Of a stretch of DNA of 53,437 nucleotides, positions 9,417-17,780 are shown piece by piece. The notes under the pieces were generated by a model. That model saw only the letters and a program-made list of their open reading frames with translations, had not been told where the DNA came from and searched no databases. The first letter of the stretch is position 1, and each line of letters begins with the position of its first letter. Made by a program: the position numbers and the translations under genes. The DNA is taken from assembly GCA_945878115.1 (NCBI GenBank), contig CAMDVD010000020.1:1-53437 (forward strand), in the 5' to 3' direction. The stretch is from Chitinophaga pinensis. Lineage in GTDB: Bacteria > Bacteroidota > Bacteroidia > Chitinophagales > Chitinophagaceae.

Positions 9417-11330
9417 TTATCGTATTAAAGACACATCACCTTTAATCATTTTTTCTTTATCCTCTAAATCTGTTGCTGTGACTACCCAATAATAAGTACC
9501 GACTTCACAATCACGTCCATTGAATCTGCCATCCCAACCTTTTCTAAAATAGGTAGTTGAAAAAACCAATTGTCCCCAACGATTATATACTTTGAATGTA
9601 TTTAATTTTTTAAAACCTGAAGCGAGTATTCTAAAGAAATCATTATTGCCATCATTGTTTGGCGTGAATGCATTTGGAAGCGTGATATATGGACCTTCAG
9701 ACACATAAACCGTTATGGTATCATATCCTACGCAGCCATTGACAGTTGTACCTTGAACGATATACGTATTGGTGCCAACATCTGGGTAAGATCCAATTGG
9801 ATTATATACATTCGGATTGTCTAAATAATTGCTGGGAGTCCAAGTAAAGGAAGATGCTCCAGTTGCCTTAAATTTAATTTGTTCATTCTTGACTATCACC
9901 GTATCGTTTCCAGCAAAAATAGATACCACTGGAATTTTCAGTAAAGCACTAGTTGTATCTCTACAGCCATAACTATTTCCTGAAACCAGTGTTACCAAAT
10001 TATCCTTGCCATCATTCGGGTAGGTATTCGTTGGATTTTGCAAATTGCTTGTTCCACCATCTCCAAAATTCCATGACCAATAATTAGGTGCACTCAAAGT
10101 GGAAGTAGATTTATCCAAAAAGGATATTGGTAAATCGGGGCATAATAAGCCAGTGTATGAAAAATCTGCTTTGAAATTTGGATATACTTTTACAATTCTA
10201 GAGATACTGTCGCGGCAATTTGTTTCTTTATTGACGATTAATTTTACAATATAGGTGCCTGTATCAGGATAAGTAAACGTAGGTTCGAATAGAATAGAAG
10301 TATCTGCCGATGTACCTGCTACACCAAAATCCCAAAAATATTTAAACCCGCCGGTGCTTTGATTGACAAAATGTACGGTATTGGATTTGCAACTTACAAT
10401 ATAGGTATTGGGTTCGGATGAATATTGTGGAATATTTGCCACCACTGCTTTTGAGCAATTTGTAACCACAAACTGAAACTCTCTTTTTACTACATTAATC
10501 AATGCACCATTGCGCCATTCACTACAACAAACATTCACCACAAATCGACCTTGAATATTCGGTGTTCCAGTAATGATACCAGTCAATGGATCTATTTGCA
10601 AAATAGGATTTCCACCTAAAGGATTTTGCGCACTAAATGGGGAACTATAACTCACATTTTGTAGCGCAGGAAGAGAGCCCCCAATCAGTATTGGCTTAGG
10701 CACATTTTGATCTCCGCCTTCTATGGCATTGCAAAATTCATAAGTCAAGGAGTCACCATCTGTATCCGTTGCTGAGTGGTCATACACAAATGGATTATTG
10801 ATACAAATAATTTGTGGGGGATAGTTTTTATAAATGGCACTATTATTACACACTATGGGGCTTGGAGGAATTGTACATGTATACGAAGCGCCGGTTGCAC
10901 CAGGATTGATGATATTATTCAATGAACCATTTCTACAACAGCGTTGACAAATTAAAGTATAAGGCAAATTACTTGGTGGTAATTGCTTAAATAAAATAAA
11001 CTGTAAACGATTGATACAAGTTGCCGGTGGATTGTTGATACAATCATTGTTGAAATTAACTGGCACTATCAAGGAGCTACTGGCATAAACGGAGTCGAAA
11101 GAAAAAAACTGGTTACCTACAAAAATGGTTAAAAACGCAGGATCATCATCCATCAAAGCAGTAGGAGAGCCGCCACCCTGTGAAGGTGGTAAGCAATCTC
11201 TATACATATTGAAAGTAAATCGATAAATATTATTTCCTAAACAAGTGTCAATTATTTCGCCGCCAACAATATGAGAGGCAAAGCTATTTAGCGAGGCTAG
11301 AACCAATAGGATAGAAAAAATTTTTTTCAT
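9417..11330 (-). CDS. Secreted PKD-domain protein with CHU_C (gliding-type) C-terminus
   Basis: A 637-residue exported surface protein. The signal peptide is MKKIFSILLVLASLNSFAS. A Cys-rich N-terminal half follows, with an HSATDTDGDSLTYEFC segment resembling cadherin-like domains, then two PKD-like domains (YFWDFG around residue 330, and WSWNFGDGGTSNLQNPTNTYP further on). The C-terminal 85 residues carry the T9SS type B/CHU_C signature (AFTPNNDGNNDFF, VYNRWGQLVF, GWDGRFNG, GTYYWVV). It should therefore be exported through T9SS and attached to or released from the cell surface. A TAATTTTG box at 11339-11346 ends 8 nt before the ATG. Confidence 0.9.
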   Translation of the reverse strand: MKKIFSILLVLASLNSFASHIVGGEIIDTCLGNNIYRFTFNMYRDCLPPSQGGGSPTALMDDDPAFLTIFVGNQFFSFDSVYASSSLIVPVNFNNDCINNPPATCINRLQFILFKQLPPSNLPYTLICQRCCRNGSLNNIINPGATGASYTCTIPPSPIVCNNSAIYKNYPPQIICINNPFVYDHSATDTDGDSLTYEFCNAIEGGDQNVPKPILIGGSLPALQNVSYSSPFSAQNPLGGNPILQIDPLTGIITGTPNIQGRFVVNVCCSEWRNGALINVVKREFQFVVTNCSKAVVANIPQYSSEPNTYIVSCKSNTVHFVNQSTGGFKYFWDFGVAGTSADTSILFEPTFTYPDTGTYIVKLIVNKETNCRDSISRIVKVYPNFKADFSYTGLLCPDLPISFLDKSTSTLSAPNYWSWNFGDGGTSNLQNPTNTYPNDGKDNLVTLVSGNSYGCRDTTSALLKIPVVSIFAGNDTVIVKNEQIKFKATGASSFTWTPSNYLDNPNVYNPIGSYPDVGTNTYIVQGTTVNGCVGYDTITVYVSEGPYITLPNAFTPNNDGNNDFFRILASGFKKLNTFKVYNRWGQLVFSTTYFRKGWDGRFNGRDCEVGTYYWVVTATDLEDKEKMIKGDVSLIR

Positions 11331-11338
11331 GAAGCGCC

Positions 11339-11346
11339 CAAAATTA
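11339..11346 (-). promoter_or_regulatory. -7 box of the CHU_C protein gene
   Basis: TAATTTTG on the minus strand matches TAnnTTTG and lies 8 nt before the ATG at 11330, overlapping the stop of the upstream hydrolase gene. Confidence 0.5.
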
Positions 11347-12174
11347 AACTATTTTATGCTGTAAAACATATTCCAAAAAGCGATTTATTATTTTCTGCAA
11401 ATTGTCCTTGTCTTCTACCATTGCCATATGGCCCACATTGGGAAGAAGATAAATGAAGCAATCTTTTGCCAAAGCGCTTTGTTTGAAGTTATCTTTTGGG
11501 GAAACCGCTTTATCTTCATTTCCAACAACAAACAAAATTGGGTTATTCAATTCTGTGAGTACTTGGGTATTGTCAGGTCTCATCATCATGGCTTTGGTAT
11601 AGGCAATCAAAGTGGAAGACGAAATAGAAAAGGTATTCGTTAAGTGTTGATTGATATCTGGTTTCTTATTTAATTTTGAATGTTCAGCATATAAATTAGG
11701 GATTGCGATTTTTAAAAATTCTATCTTTTCCTCTTCACCTCTTTCTATTAATTGGATAGATTTTAATCTGGTTTCTTTTTTGAGATCATCATCCGCATAA
11801 ACGCTAGAATGTATGAAGCCAATGCCAAGCAATCTATCTGGATATTTTTTTGCAAATGCGGCAGTGATATATCCTCCCATGGAATGCCCAAGTAAAATCA
11901 CAAGACTGATTTGTTCTTGTTCTACTATTTCAAAAACAAAATCAGCTAATAATTCAATACTTAATTCTGTACTTGGAAGATTTGATTTGCCACTTCCGGG
12001 TAAGTCGGGAATGATAACCGTGTATTGTTCTTGTAGACATGCAATTTGATGAGTCCAAATCATGGCATCTTCTCCAAATCCATGAATTAAAAGGATGCTA
12101 GGGCCATTCCCTTTTTTTTGGTAATACGTATTTGGGAATTGCTTGCTTTTTAATTCTATAATCATTTTATCCAT
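11344..12174 (-). CDS. Alpha/beta-fold hydrolase
   Basis: A cytoplasmic 276-residue alpha/beta hydrolase. The oxyanion region is HGFGED (His31-Gly32), the nucleophile elbow GHSMGG has Ser98, the acid lies in GNEDKAVSP, and the catalytic His is in NVGHMAMVED near the C-terminus. The substrate is unknown; homologues are annotated as esterases or C-C hydrolases. A TATCTTTG box (12185-12192) lies 10 nt before the ATG. Its stop is 13 nt upstream of the CHU_C gene, which has its own -7 box, so coupling to that gene is uncertain. Confidence 0.87.
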   Translation of the reverse strand: MDKMIIELKSKQFPNTYYQKKGNGPSILLIHGFGEDAMIWTHQIACLQEQYTVIIPDLPGSGKSNLPSTELSIELLADFVFEIVEQEQISLVILLGHSMGGYITAAFAKKYPDRLLGIGFIHSSVYADDDLKKETRLKSIQLIERGEEEKIEFLKIAIPNLYAEHSKLNKKPDINQHLTNTFSISSSTLIAYTKAMMMRPDNTQVLTELNNPILFVVGNEDKAVSPKDNFKQSALAKDCFIYLLPNVGHMAMVEDKDNLQKIINRFLEYVLQHKIV

Positions 12175-12184
12175 TGTTGAGTTC

Positions 12185-12192
12185 CAAAGATA
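12185..12192 (-). promoter_or_regulatory. -7 box of the hydrolase gene
   Basis: TATCTTTG on the minus strand, a perfect consensus, 10 nt before the ATG at 12174. Confidence 0.6.
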
Positions 12193-12263
12193 AATCTGTA
12201 ATGCGTAGGATGGATTTTTAGTTGAATGAAATGTTTATAAGGCACAAACTTGCTTAGCCTTCC

Positions 12264-12712
12264 AATCCTCGCAGATTTGTCCTCTGCTGAAATCATGTCT
12301 GGCGTAAGAAAAGCTTGTGAGGCACCCTGCTACTTAGATGCACAAATTAATTTAGTCCTCTATCCTGTTAATTTAGTGCACTATCCTCGTATGCAAATCC
12401 TCTATTCCTATCCTCGCAGATGTGTCCTCTAGTTCAAACCAGTCTGCGAATGAAAAGCTTGTGAGGCACTCTGCGACTTTAGGTGCACATACTTAGCATT
12501 CTATCCTCGCCATGTGTCCTCTACTAAAATTATGTCTGCTAATGAAAAGCTTGTGAGGCACCCTGCGACTTTAGATGTACAAATTAATTTAGTCCACTAT
12601 CCTCGTATTCATGTCATAAATTCCTATCCTCGCAGATGTGTCCTCTACTGTGATCATGTCTGCGAATGAAAAGCTTGTGAGGCACTCTGCGATTTTAGTG
12701 CACAAATCTGCA
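12264..12712 (+). repeat. Four-unit palindromic repeat array (type I)
   Basis: Four direct copies are anchored by AAGCTTGTGAGGCA at 12311, 12455, 12547 and 12671, giving spacings of 144, 92 and 124 bp. A unit begins CCTCGCAGATGTGTCCTCT, has a central TCTGCGAATGAAAAGCTT, and ends GTGAGGCACTCTGCGA. The first and last blocks form an imperfect 13-bp inverted repeat with two bulged T's. The central TCTGCGA can also pair with the first TCGCAGA. Units 1 and 3 carry an extra tail containing CAAATTAATTTAGTCC. The array fills the 12175-12812 gap and no ORF in it looks coding. It abuts the transposase pseudogene. Confidence 0.85.
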
Positions 12713-12812
12713 TTGGACTCTAATCGATTTTATGCAACGACAACTGGCCAAAATGAAAAGAAATATCGCAACATATAATATGGAGTATTCATTATTATTT
12801 TATTTTTACTAC

Positions 12813-13394
12813 ATGGCAGTTCGTAAACAGATACCCTATAAAAGCGGTATGTTTTTTATTACTTTCACGTGTGCTCGCTGGATGCCTTTATTTGAAATGA
12901 GTAACGGATATCATTTTGTCTATAATTTTTTTGATGTTCTAAAATAAAAAGGTCACTTTGTAAATGCATATGTTATTATGCCTAATCATGTGCATGCCAT
13001 TTTGAGTTTTACATATACCGAGAAAAGTATCAACAAAATAATCGGTGATGGGAAGAGATTTATTACCTACGATTTAATCGATAATTTTACGAAAAACAAC
13101 AGAAACGATATTTTAGAAAAGCTTTCTGATTTTGTGAATGATACAGATAGAAAAAAGGGGAAATTGTATGAAGCTTTTGAGCCGTCATTTGACTGGAAAG
13201 AATGTGATACAGATAATTTAATTGAACAAAAATTGAATTACATCCATCTGAATGCCTGTGTATGTAATCCGGCATTAGCAATGAACCCAATTGATTATGT
13301 GCACAGTTCAGCAAATTACTATTTAGGCGGGAATAATATTCTTTATCCAATAGAGCATTTGATGAATATGAAAGATATCAGATTTGATAAATGA
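12813..13394 (+). pseudogene. REP-associated (Y1/HUH) transposase, broken by one in-frame stop
   Basis: Translating through one stop gives a single frame of about 193 codons. It starts MAVRKQIPYKSGMFFITFTC, contains the HUH metal motif in YVIMPNHVHAIL, and near the C-terminus has QKLNYIHLNACVCNPAL, the region expected to hold the catalytic Tyr. This is the layout of Bacteroidota Y1_Tnp/RAYT proteins. The only lesion I see is TAA at 12945-12947, just before the HUH motif, consistent with a CAA-to-TAA or AAA-to-TAA change; both sides stay in the same frame. Palindromic repeats lie on both sides, and its last 189 bases are duplicated downstream. An internal restart at the ATG of MPNHVHA (12978) would give a 138-residue protein that keeps the HUH motif. 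Confidence 0.85.
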
Positions 13395-13397
13395 ACT

Positions 13398-13553
13398 TTT
13401 AGAATGTCATTGTAAAATCGAACCACAGAAAGAAGTTTAGAATATGATTGTAGAATTAAATCGCAGAGTCGCAAGTCGCAGACTCCCTAGGAAGGAAGTT
13501 TAGAATATGATTGTAAAATCGAACCGCAGAGTCCCGAGGCGGAGACTCTGCGG
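13398..13553 (+). repeat. Downstream REP-like units of the transposase locus
   Basis: Three units share a left flank TTTAGAAT..ATTGTAAAATCGAACC: one decayed (13398-13434), one partly scrambled (13437-13495, core CGCAGAGTCGCAAGTCGCAG), and one perfect (13499-13560). The perfect unit's palindrome at 13524-13553 has CCGCAGAGTC / GACTCTGCGG arms. The palindrome core matches the elements at 56-141. Confidence 0.8.
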
Positions 13554-13563
13554 GGAAGGATGA

Positions 13564-13752
13564 GATACAGATAATTTAATTGAACAAAAATTAAATTACA
13601 TCCATCTGAATGCCTGTGTATGTAATCCGGCATTAGCAATGAACCCAATTGATTATGTGCACAGTTCAGCAAATTACTATTTAGGCGGGAATAATATTCT
13701 TTATCCAATAGAGCATGTGATGAATATGAAAGATATAAGATTTGATAAATGA
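13564..13752 (+). pseudogene. Duplicated 3' end of the transposase gene
   Basis: This is a near-identical copy of 13206-13394 (codons for DTDNLIEQKLNYIHLN to the stop) with only a few substitutions, such as GAATTAC to AAATTAC and CATTTGA to CATGTGA. It lacks any start. The offset is 358 bp, and the similarity continues past the stop into the REP flank (13424 aligns with 13782). It is therefore a tandem duplication of gene tail plus repeat, not a second gene. Confidence 0.9.
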
Positions 13753-13780
13753 AATTTTAGCACGATATTGTAGAATCGAA

Positions 13781-13810
13781 CCGCAGAGTCCCGAGGCGGA
13801 GACTCTGCGC
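13781..13810 (+). repeat. REP-like palindrome closing the duplication
   Basis: CCGCAGAGTC / GACTCTGCG arms around a CCG-AGG-CGG mini-stem, identical in core to 13524-13553. It is preceded by TTGTAGAATCGAA, the shared flank. Confidence 0.8.
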
Positions 13811-13910
13811 GGAGGTAAGATCCAATAAGGTCTTCAAAACCTTCTTGGATTTTTGCGTATAGAGCAAATGCAATTTTACAAGGCTGATGATATAACCGTT
13901 CATGATTCTC

Positions 13911-13918
13911 TATATTTG
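13911..13918 (+). promoter_or_regulatory. -7 box of the DUF4153 gene
   Basis: TATATTTG matches TAnnTTTG, 30 nt before the TTG start at 13949. Confidence 0.5.
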
Positions 13919-13948
13919 TGGGACTATTAATTACTTAAATTATTTCAT

Positions 13949-15811
13949 TTGTCCTTAGTTCGTAAAATTGCCAGCAATTTTTTGCAAACCATACAGCGTT
14001 TTCCAGTTCCCATTTTATCTGGTATTGCGGCATTTGTTTGTATGTGCATCGAGTTGCATTGGATAAAACGAGAATCGAATTATGCCCAACAGTATACATT
14101 CATCAAATTATTTTTAGCCTCTGTTTCAGGTATTTCCATATTCACTGCTTTTGATATTTTTGCTGAATCAAAAAATGTACAAAAAAGTAAACGAGTTGGA
14201 TTGGTATTATTGGGCTTTTGTATTTTGGGTTTGCATTTTTATACTATAACACCCGGTATGTTTGATGCCGAAAGTATTTTTGTTTCTAGGTATTTAATTT
14301 TTATTGTTTGCTTTCATTTAATGGTATCTTTTGTTGCCTTTTTTAATGCTTCAGAAATCAATTCATTTTGGCAATACAATTATTTTTTATTCACCCAATT
14401 ACTCACTTCTCTATTGTACTCCATTACGCTATTCATCGGTATTAGCAGCGGTGTATGGGCTGTTGATCATTTGTTTGGCATTCATATTCATGCCGATTAT
14501 TATGTAGATATTGCGGTCTTTATTTTTTGTGTTTTGAACACCATTTTTTTTCTAATGGGCTTCCCAGATTCATTTGAATTTTTTAAACCCAAACAAGAAT
14601 TCAAAAAGTCAATTCGTATTTTTGTTCAGTATATTTTATTGCCAATAGTGGGTTCGTATATTCTTATTTTATACATCTATATGTTCAAAATTGTGATGAA
14701 TAATAGGTTACCCAATGGCTGGGTATGTATACCTATTCTTATTTTTTCTTTCATCGGGATATTGGCTTATTTATTGATTTATCCCATTCGTAAGGAGAAT
14801 AATAATCGTTTCATATATGTCTATGCCAAATATTTCTTTTACATATTATTGCCCTTATTGTCCTTGTATTTTATTGCCATCTATCACCGAATCATGCCTT
14901 ATGGAATTACAGAAGACAGGTATTTAATTTTGGTCTTAGGTATTTGGTTGGCCATCATTTCGGTTTACATTATTTTGTCCAAACGCGATAATATTATTGT
15001 TATCCCAGTAAGCCTTTTTTTGTTACTTGCCATGAGTGCTATTGGCCCCTGGGGCATGTTTCAATTGAGTGAACAAAATCAATTTATTCGATTAGGTAGA
15101 CTATTGAAAAAAAACCATTTGCTGGAAAATAATGAATTGATAAACAAAGGAAGCAAATTAGAAGAAACATCAGCCGACTATGCCAGCATTCGTTCCATTC
15201 TATATTATTTACATAAAAGAGGGGAGTTGAAAAAGGTGCTGAGATGGTTGAATGATAAGGAACATACTGCTATAAAAAAAGCGATTAAAAAGGATGAATT
15301 TAGTTCGGTTAATGCCATACTGAATCTACTTAATATTAAACCCAATGCGGTTGTCATATCTCAATTTATTTTCATGTCGGATGAAAATGATCTATACCAG
15401 AGAGCCATGAATATCGAAGGCTATCAGCATATCACTCGATTTGATATTTATGCAAATGAATTAGAACAAAAGAACTTGCAAAGTGCAGATAGTTCAAAAT
15501 TAAATTATAGACTAGCCGACAATACTTTCAACGTATTTGATTACACAGATACTATATGCCATATCCATTTAGATTCCTTCATGCATAAATTGATTCGTTA
15601 TTACCAACAACAGGACAGCCTGAATATTGCGCTTAGAAAAACGGAATCTTCCTTTCAAATGTTAGGCAATGGCGTGAGTAGTATAACGTTGCCAAATGAT
15701 TCCATGATAGTAGAACAAAATGGAACAAAATTGTATTTTAAAAATATGGAGATGCAGAAAAGAGATTCTCTTTTTGACATCATTCATGTAGATGCATTCT
15801 TATTGTATTGA
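13949..15811 (+). CDS. DUF4153 integral membrane protein
   Basis: A 620-residue protein with about ten hydrophobic segments in the first 380 residues and a soluble C-terminal part. The membrane part shows features I associate with DUF4153 proteins: RLPNGWVC, PIRKENNNRF, YGITEDRYL followed by GIWL. The function of the family is unknown. The C-terminal 230 residues are polar and Asp/Lys-rich and would lie on one side of the membrane. The start is TTG at 13949 (SLVRKIASNF); the next in-frame ATG would cut into the first membrane segment, and a TATATTTG box lies just upstream. Genes on either side give no clear hint of a role. Confidence 0.8.
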   Translation: MSLVRKIASNFLQTIQRFPVPILSGIAAFVCMCIELHWIKRESNYAQQYTFIKLFLASVSGISIFTAFDIFAESKNVQKSKRVGLVLLGFCILGLHFYTITPGMFDAESIFVSRYLIFIVCFHLMVSFVAFFNASEINSFWQYNYFLFTQLLTSLLYSITLFIGISSGVWAVDHLFGIHIHADYYVDIAVFIFCVLNTIFFLMGFPDSFEFFKPKQEFKKSIRIFVQYILLPIVGSYILILYIYMFKIVMNNRLPNGWVCIPILIFSFIGILAYLLIYPIRKENNNRFIYVYAKYFFYILLPLLSLYFIAIYHRIMPYGITEDRYLILVLGIWLAIISVYIILSKRDNIIVIPVSLFLLLAMSAIGPWGMFQLSEQNQFIRLGRLLKKNHLLENNELINKGSKLEETSADYASIRSILYYLHKRGELKKVLRWLNDKEHTAIKKAIKKDEFSSVNAILNLLNIKPNAVVISQFIFMSDENDLYQRAMNIEGYQHITRFDIYANELEQKNLQSADSSKLNYRLADNTFNVFDYTDTICHIHLDSFMHKLIRYYQQQDSLNIALRKTESSFQMLGNGVSSITLPNDSMIVEQNGTKLYFKNMEMQKRDSLFDIIHVDAFLLY

Positions 15812-15873
15812 ACCACTCCTAATCTATTTTTTCCTATTATACTACTGTAAACGGTCTAATACATATTCCTCTT

Positions 15874-15881
15874 TACTTTCG
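15874..15881 (+). promoter_or_regulatory. -7 box of the ABC transporter genes
   Basis: TACTTTCG, a TAnnTTCG variant, 18 nt before the ATG at 15900. Confidence 0.4.
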
Positions 15882-15899
15882 TTTCCTAATTATTGAAAA

Positions 15900-16784
15900 A
15901 TGTCATCTATACTGTCCATTGAAAATATAAAAAAATCTTACCATGTAGTGCAAGCTTTAAAAGGGGTTTCCTTTGAAGTGCCCAAAGGAAGCGTGTTTGG
16001 TGTACTTGGTCCAAATGGAAGTGGTAAAACAACTTTGCTCGGCATCCTCTTAGATGTACTGAAAGCAGATAGCGGACAATTTGAATGGATAGGTTATCCT
16101 AATGATTTTACAGCACGTAAAAATATTGGCTCTTTATTAGAAACGCCAAACTTTTACCATTACATGACTGCCAAAGATAATTTGATATTGACAGCACATA
16201 TCAAAGAAAGAGGATTGGAAGATGTAGATCGAGTGCTGCAACAAGTAAATTTATACGAACGTCGTGATTCTAAGTTTAGCACTTTTTCATTGGGTATGAA
16301 ACAACGCTTGGCAATTGCAGGCGCATTACTTGGCAAGCCTGATATTCTTGTTTTAGATGAACCAACCAATGGACTAGATCCGGTTGGCATTTCAGAAATT
16401 CGAGATTTAATAAGATCATTAAATCAAGAAGGAATTACAGTCATCATGGCAAGCCATTTGTTGGATGAAGTAGAAAAAGTTTGTACCCATGTGGCTATTT
16501 TGAAGCAAGGTGTTTTGTTAAGTTCTGGTCCAGTAAGTCATGTATCCAATGATGAAGAATGGATTGAATTAAGTGCTTCAAATAAACAGACTTTAGCGAA
16601 CGCATTGACAAATAATCCGCTCGTGAAATCTATTCGTGTTGAAGAATTAATTCATATTGTATTGCAACCAAATGCTAGCATAGAAGGTATCAATACTTAC
16701 TGCATGCAACAAGGAATTGTACTTAACCATATACAGAAACGCAAGCGTAGTTTGGAAAGTAAATTCATGGAAATGACTAAATAG
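15900..16784 (+). CDS. ABC transporter ATP-binding protein
   Basis: A 294-residue ATPase subunit of an ABC-2 type exporter. It has Walker A GPNGSGKTT (37-45), signature SLGMKQR (from about 130), and Walker B ILVLDEPTNGLDP with catalytic Glu154, followed by an ASHLLDEVE switch-like segment. The C-terminal 80 residues are an extra domain as in drug or lipid exporter subunits. The permease gene follows after 67 nt, so the pair probably forms one exporter. The substrate cannot be told from sequence. DUF4153 upstream is separated by 88 nt with its own promoter. Confidence 0.92.
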   Translation: MSSILSIENIKKSYHVVQALKGVSFEVPKGSVFGVLGPNGSGKTTLLGILLDVLKADSGQFEWIGYPNDFTARKNIGSLLETPNFYHYMTAKDNLILTAHIKERGLEDVDRVLQQVNLYERRDSKFSTFSLGMKQRLAIAGALLGKPDILVLDEPTNGLDPVGISEIRDLIRSLNQEGITVIMASHLLDEVEKVCTHVAILKQGVLLSSGPVSHVSNDEEWIELSASNKQTLANALTNNPLVKSIRVEELIHIVLQPNASIEGINTYCMQQGIVLNHIQKRKRSLESKFMEMTK

Positions 16785-16851
16785 CATGTACAAGATGAAG
16801 CTCGAAAAATCTATACTTGAAAACAAATCTTAATCTTAAAAAAATAGACTA

Positions 16852-17634
16852 ATGAAATTATTACACATTGAATGGCTGAAACTTAGAAAATACAGGGCTT
16901 TCTGGCTACTTGTATCTTTATTTAGTGGTATTTTTCTGTTATGGAATTATGCAATAAACAATAGCTTTTTAAAATTAGGTGGTGGACCAGTAAATCTATT
17001 ATCCAATAGTTATTCATTCCCCTCTGTGTGGATAAATATGGGTTATATATATAGTTGGTTCGTACTTTTTTTAGCGGTATTTGTTATCATATCGGTATCC
17101 AATGAATTTACATTTCGTACTAATAGACAGCACATTATTGACGGCATGCGAAGAATAGATTTTTTGCATGGCAAAGCATTATTGGTATTGAGCATGGCAA
17201 TTGGCGCTACATTATTATATAGCTTCAGCGCATTCATTTTTGGATTATTGAATGGCGGAGGAAACCCAATCCAGAATATGGAAACCATTGTATATGTTTT
17301 TTTATACACCTTGAATTATTTAGCCTTTGCAGGACTTATTTCTTTTTTTATCAAAAAATCTGGATTGAGTATCATACTACTTTTAGCCTATTTGTTATTT
17401 GAAACGATCATTGTGAATGTAATCAATCATTATTTTGAAACCTTCGTGGGCAACCTAATGCCGCTACAATCTACAGATGAGTTATTGCCCTTGCCAGTAA
17501 TGAAATCACTCAGTGCCATGACATCATCTGTATCGCATGATTCGCCAATATATCTCAGTATATTATTTGGTGTTGGATATATCGCCATATATTATTTTAT
17601 ACTTCGTAATAAAATGTTGAAGACGGATTTGTAA
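16852..17634 (+). CDS. ABC-2 type permease
   Basis: A 260-residue membrane protein with about six hydrophobic segments and a short cytoplasmic N-terminus (MKLLHIEWLKLRKYRAFW). The motif FTFRTNRQHIIDGMRR between segments 2 and 3 is the coupling-helix region common in bacitracin/lantibiotic-type and other ABC-2 permeases. It is the partner of the ATPase at 15900-16784. No substrate is evident. Confidence 0.85.
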   Translation: MKLLHIEWLKLRKYRAFWLLVSLFSGIFLLWNYAINNSFLKLGGGPVNLLSNSYSFPSVWINMGYIYSWFVLFLAVFVIISVSNEFTFRTNRQHIIDGMRRIDFLHGKALLVLSMAIGATLLYSFSAFIFGLLNGGGNPIQNMETIVYVFLYTLNYLAFAGLISFFIKKSGLSIILLLAYLLFETIIVNVINHYFETFVGNLMPLQSTDELLPLPVMKSLSAMTSSVSHDSPIYLSILFGVGYIAIYYFILRNKMLKTDL

Positions 17635-17689
17635 TACCTATAGCATTTGTAAACTAGGCTGTAAGACTAGGAGAAAATACCAGTTGCTA

Positions 17690-17739
17690 TTATACCGTAG
17701 CATATTTTTTAGACTAAAAAATAAATGCTAACGGTATAA
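17690..17739. terminator. Long inverted repeat after the permease gene
   Basis: TTATACCGT(T)AGCAT arms with AT-rich extensions (ATTTTTTAG / CTAAAAAAT) make a near-perfect hairpin of more than 20 bp with a tiny loop. It lies 55 nt after the permease stop and 41 nt before surE. It could be a bidirectional terminator or another hairpin repeat. I found no second copy in the window. Confidence 0.5.
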
Positions 17740-17780
17740 TTAATGAAGGAGAACATGTAGTTTCGTAGCAAAAATTTACT

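Noticed and set aside
12250-12432. 60-codon ORF in the repeat array
   Set aside because: It lies fully within the palindromic units and the frame is not kept between units.
12264-12712. CRISPR array
   Set aside because: Units are 92-144 bp with unequal spacing and long internal palindromes, there are no equal-length spacers, and no cas genes lie in the window.
13087-13708. Two minus-strand ORFs with identical N-termini (13087-13350 and 13487-13708)
   Set aside because: They are the antisense of the duplicated transposase 3' end and are identical only because of that duplication.
13949-17634. DUF4153 gene as part of the ABC exporter operon
   Set aside because: There is an 88-nt gap and a separate -7 box before the ATPase gene, and no family knowledge links the two.
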